A stretch of DNA of 64,000 bases, taken from positions 22,319 to 86,318 of the forward strand of contig CANMVC010000005.1 in assembly GCA_947501325.1 (NCBI GenBank), given 5' to 3'. The notes below the pieces were generated by a model. It saw nothing but the letters and a program-made list of their open reading frames with translations. It did not search any database and was not told the origin of the DNA. The DNA comes from an uncultured Sphingomonadaceae bacterium. GTDB taxonomy: Bacteria > Pseudomonadota > Alphaproteobacteria > Sphingomonadales > Sphingomonadaceae. Made by a program: the position numbers and the translations under genes. Of this stretch, positions 61,301 through 64,000 are shown one piece after another. Each line of letters starts with the position of its first letter. Position 1 is the stretch's first letter.

Positions 61301-61691
61301 TATATGTTTATTAAATACACATTCTTCGCACTCGAAATATCCCGATTTACGCGATCAAGCCTTTTCTAAACGCAAACGGATCGACATCCCAGTAACCATT
61401 GAGATCGGGAAAGCCCTACGTAATACATCAGGGATTGAAACTGAACGGCCGAAACTGTTGAAAGTCGGTGCGTTTCACAAAAACCTGCCCGGATGCAATC
61501 ATTATTCAGATATTCTATTCAAAAAATGCGCTTTAAAACGCTCGTGTTTCAATCTTTGGGCCAATTAGCTCCGGCCAATGTGAAACTAATGCCAAACACT
61601 CGCCTAGCTTAACCGGTCATCTGTCTATCGAATGCTGACGGGGGACAGCCTAAGTTCGCTTACGGCCGTTAGATAGGTTGATCGGATAAAT
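61301..61691. other. Gap with no intact gene
   Basis: This 391-bp stretch has a frame fragment at about 61360-61568 (KRKRIDIPVTIEIGKALR) that looks protein-like but lacks a clear start and family. It is probably a remnant of the second element. Confidence 0.4.
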
Positions 61692-61952
61692 ATGTCTTCA
61701 GAACACACCAATCGAGGTAAATGGTCTCAACCGGACGTGCCACATAAGGGATGGACGTGTGTTGGTATAGAGGACTTGGAAACACCGGCTTTCATTTGCG
61801 AAATGTGTGAAAGCGTTGAAATCAGATACATTCATTTCATGGAGCATTCCAACTTTTCGGAAATTTTGGGAGTGGGCTGTGTTTGTGCGGAGCATATGGA
61901 GGGGGATTATGTGCGCCCACGCGAAAGAGAGCAACGGATAGATCGAAGATGA
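61692..61952 (+). CDS. Small Cys-rich protein, truncated by IS30 remnant
   Basis: An 86-codon frame with two CxxC-type elements (FICEMCES and VGCVCAEH) that could bind a metal. The last ten codons (about from 61925) come from the adjoining IS30 fragment, so the original gene probably continued and was cut. The remaining part is HYDROPHILIC and ends abruptly. No family recognised. Confidence 0.55.
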   Translation: MSSEHTNRGKWSQPDVPHKGWTCVGIEDLETPAFICEMCESVEIRYIHFMEHSNFSEILGVGCVCAEHMEGDYVRPREREQRIDRR

Positions 61953-62125
61953 ATCCCGATCAAAACCCCGACCAATCGAACTCATCGATTCCCCGCGCTG
62001 CCAGCGATCCCATATCTCCTGCTTCTGCGCATCGCTAAAATATATCCGTCGTCTCTGCTTCATATCCAACACTCCATCTTCAAATCTAAAGATTAAAGTG
62101 TTGCGTCCACCAGTTGAAATCGCAG
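61925..62125 (-). mobile_element. IS30-family remnant (transposase N-terminus)
   Basis: On the minus strand the sequence ATG (62063) opens KQRRRIYFSDAQKQEIWDR and GESMSSIGRGFDRDSSSIY, a clear IS30 transposase N-terminus that stops matching near 61925. Upstream, AACTGGTGGACGCAACACT (about 62096-62114) looks like the IS30 end. Only about 200 bp remain; the rest of the IS is gone. Confidence 0.8.
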
Positions 62126-62262
62126 AATAAAACAGCCACCTCGCCAGCTGCCACGAAGGCTTCTCAAGTATAGATGCTTCAGTCAGTATAGATTTCATGA
62201 AGCCTGAGTTAAGTTGCCTGCTTGCTGTATCAAATATTTGCGCTGGCCCGCTATTGCATGGT

Positions 62263-63696
62263 TTAGAACTTGTATTTTGCTGACATCTGCACCTTCTGTA
62301 AATTGCCCGATGCACCGTCTTCGATCTGGCGTTTGGCATACATATATTCAATGCCGATATCGAGCGGCACGACGGGCGAATAGACAATATTGCCGAACAG
62401 GTTCCAGCTTTCATCGGTGACCAGCCCAGTGGTTAGTAATACCGGATTATCAGCCTTGAAATAGGACCCGGAAATGGTTGAGCGCCATTTGTCGGACCAG
62501 AAGTGCCGATAAGCCAGGAAGCCGGAATAGGTGGCGATCGGCGTGAGGCTGCCATCATCGCGCACGGCCGCATCATTGACGATATTCAGCCCAATATAGC
62601 GCCCCAGCCCTTCCCCTGCTGTTGCCATGAATTTGAAATCATCGCGCTCACCGATATTGAGCTTGCCGGACAGGCTAAGCCCGTATCCTATCGTGCTGTC
62701 GTCGATTAGCCCGAAATCATCCTCGTTCACGCGCAGCACCCGTCCAATGGCCGCTGCGGTCAGATGACCGAAATCGCCAGTGTGATTATAGCGAACAACT
62801 ATATCGGGCAGGCTGTCATCACCAGCTATGATCCGGGCACCCGTCGGCGTTGTGATCGTCGTTTCGGGCTGCTCAAGCGCAATTTGCAGCCCGCCCCTGG
62901 TGTAACGGATCATGGGCTGGCGATCGAAAACAGTGCCGGGTGTCGGACCGATAAAGTCCATGGCTTCGGGCAAGGCACTGACATCCTGAAAGGTCGACCA
63001 GGTCTGACCGAAGAGCCAGTTGTCGAAGGTTATATAAGCTTGCCGGACGCGCGGAGCAAAGCTGTTGGATATCCGTTCATCCCCGCCGTCGGTCACCATG
63101 AAATCGAGCTCAATATGCGATCCGATCTTGTGATCATCGCCAACATCGGTTTCGGTCTTCAGGAAGAAGCGGGTCTGGCGGGCACTGAAATCGGTATCGA
63201 AGCCGGATGATTCTCCGCCGACCGGGATGGCACCGGGGATTAGAAAATCACGGGCAATACTGCTGGATGCAACCTGGCCGCCGCTGGTCCGTTCGGAGAT
63301 CACATCCAGTTTGACATAGCCACCGTAAGTGACCCGCGTTTTGCCAACATTAAAGCCATTGGCTTCGTCGGATTTTTCCGCCACCTGCTGTGTCGCCACG
63401 GCTTGTTCGGCAACTTTTTGTTCCACAGCGGCAGTGCGCTCTGCCAGAGCGCGGGCGGCCTGAAGCGCCTGCTGCGCCTGTCGCGCGGTGGCGGCATCAC
63501 CGGAAAGGGACGTCCCTTGATTGGCCGGTTCCTTGGCATCCAATCGTTCAATCAGATTGTTAACCAGCGCTTCCAGACGATCCAGTCGCTCGTTGACATC
63601 GCTATTCTCGCTATCCTGTCCCCATGCAGGCGCGGCAGTCAATATCGTCGCTGACATGAGCAGCGTTTTGATCAAACCTCTTCCAGACTTGGTCAT
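62263..63696 (-). CDS. DcaP-like trimeric outer membrane porin
   Basis: Starting at ATG 63696 (after GAGAGGA), a signal peptide (TLLMSATILTAAPAWGQ) is followed by a coiled coil (about residues 25-115: NERLDRLEALVNNLIERLD, AALAERTAAVEQKVAEQAVA). A beta-barrel of the DcaP type follows (VTYGGYVKLDVIS, RQTRFFLKTE, ending VQMSAKYKF). The family passes organic acids. Divergent from acs, which suggests a role in short-chain acid uptake, an inference. The upstream frame to 63789 is not used. Confidence 0.9.
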   Translation of the reverse strand: MTKSGRGLIKTLLMSATILTAAPAWGQDSENSDVNERLDRLEALVNNLIERLDAKEPANQGTSLSGDAATARQAQQALQAARALAERTAAVEQKVAEQAVATQQVAEKSDEANGFNVGKTRVTYGGYVKLDVISERTSGGQVASSSIARDFLIPGAIPVGGESSGFDTDFSARQTRFFLKTETDVGDDHKIGSHIELDFMVTDGGDERISNSFAPRVRQAYITFDNWLFGQTWSTFQDVSALPEAMDFIGPTPGTVFDRQPMIRYTRGGLQIALEQPETTITTPTGARIIAGDDSLPDIVVRYNHTGDFGHLTAAAIGRVLRVNEDDFGLIDDSTIGYGLSLSGKLNIGERDDFKFMATAGEGLGRYIGLNIVNDAAVRDDGSLTPIATYSGFLAYRHFWSDKWRSTISGSYFKADNPVLLTTGLVTDESWNLFGNIVYSPVVPLDIGIEYMYAKRQIEDGASGNLQKVQMSAKYKF

Positions 63697-63849
63697 GAAA
63701 CCATCCTCTCTCACCTTTATTTTTGGCGATAATGTCAGCGACGAGGCCGGAAGAAAATTAGCCAATGGTCTATACGACCAATGTCGCATTCAACACGGGC
63801 AGGCATTTCGGATATGATGCCATTGATAATCGAAAGCGGGAGGAAGATA

Positions 63850-64000
63850 ATGTCAGACAGTCTGGAAATGGTGGCCGAAACAAATGCCTCTGAACCCATT
63901 CCATCACCGCAGGCCGGCGCGGACACCCACTGCCCTTCTTCTGCTTATGCAGCTCTTTATGCGGAGAGTATTTCTGATCCTGATGGTTTTTGGTTGAAGC
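63850..64000 (+). CDS. acs: Acetyl-CoA synthetase, N-terminal part
   Basis: The frame starts at ATG 63850, after GGGAGGAAG, and runs off the window after about 50 codons. The beginning ...CPSSAYAALYAESISDPDGFW matches the N-terminus of AMP-forming acetyl-CoA synthetase / propionyl-CoA ligase. The enzyme activates acetate. Only the first 7% is visible, so acetate versus propionate is not settled. It is divergent from the porin. Confidence 0.72.
   Translation, partial: MSDSLEMVAETNASEPIPSPQAGADTHCPSSAYAALYAESISDPDGFWLK

Overview
The window looks like a chromosomal segment of a sphingomonad (Alphaproteobacteria, Sphingomonadales, close to Sphingorhabdus/Parasphingorhabdus-type genomes). This rests on the gene set: class II DAHP synthase, LytS/LytR-type pair, ExbB-ExbD-ExbD-TonB operon, class II GlpX, UbiK/YbjN/TspO neighbours and a DcaP-like porin divergent from acetyl-CoA synthetase. 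It also rests on moderate GC content and on codon use. No database search was possible, so the genus is an inference.

Bases 1-32,440 are ordinary core chromosome. They hold the end of an acyl-CoA racemase/transferase, a LytTR two-component pair, a DUF2891 protein, a MATE exporter, a SleB-type wall hydrolase and DAHP synthase. An unusual three-gene signalling unit follows (OmpR-type regulator, periplasmic LysM-FecR protein, CHASE2 histidine kinase), then tRNA-Gln, ilvE, a MarR regulator, proC, ubiK, tspO, an MsbA-like ABC exporter, the TonB energy system, hom, glpX, an alpha/beta hydrolase, a UDG-family enzyme, a flavodoxin, recJ and tRNA-Glu.

From 32,474 to 58,013 lies a genomic island of about 25.5 kb. 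It is inserted in the 3' end of tRNA-Glu and bounded by a perfect 47-bp direct repeat of that tRNA end. At its left end are a tyrosine integrase, two excisionase-like HTH proteins and an XRE regulator. At its right end is a RepC-like plasmid replication initiator. Between them are envelope proteins (DUF4403, ion channel, several lipoproteins, an HdeA-like protein), a tripartite RND efflux pump, GltS, a solo LuxR regulator, and a coupled operon of DUF2092, Pro/Arg-rich, DUF4136 and small membrane proteins. I see no phage structural genes, relaxase or type IV secretion genes. A GTCAGC-repeat region with a perfect 38-bp palindrome at 35,447-35,528 is a candidate origin or operator.

A second mobile element sits inside the island: a 3,979-bp IS1-like transposon (39,605-43,583) with 21-bp perfect terminal inverted repeats and an 8-bp target duplication (GCATAATC). 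Besides the transposase it carries a HigB-like toxin, an XRE-ImmA protein, two unknown proteins and a NYN-domain nuclease. This passenger-bearing element is the strongest candidate for something under-described in the window.

After the right repeat (58,014-62,260) comes a decayed second integration zone. It holds a frameshifted P4-type integrase, an AlpA-like HTH protein, an HU protein, a RES-Xre toxin-antitoxin pair and an IS30 fragment that truncates a small gene. Core chromosome resumes with the DcaP-like porin and the start of acs.
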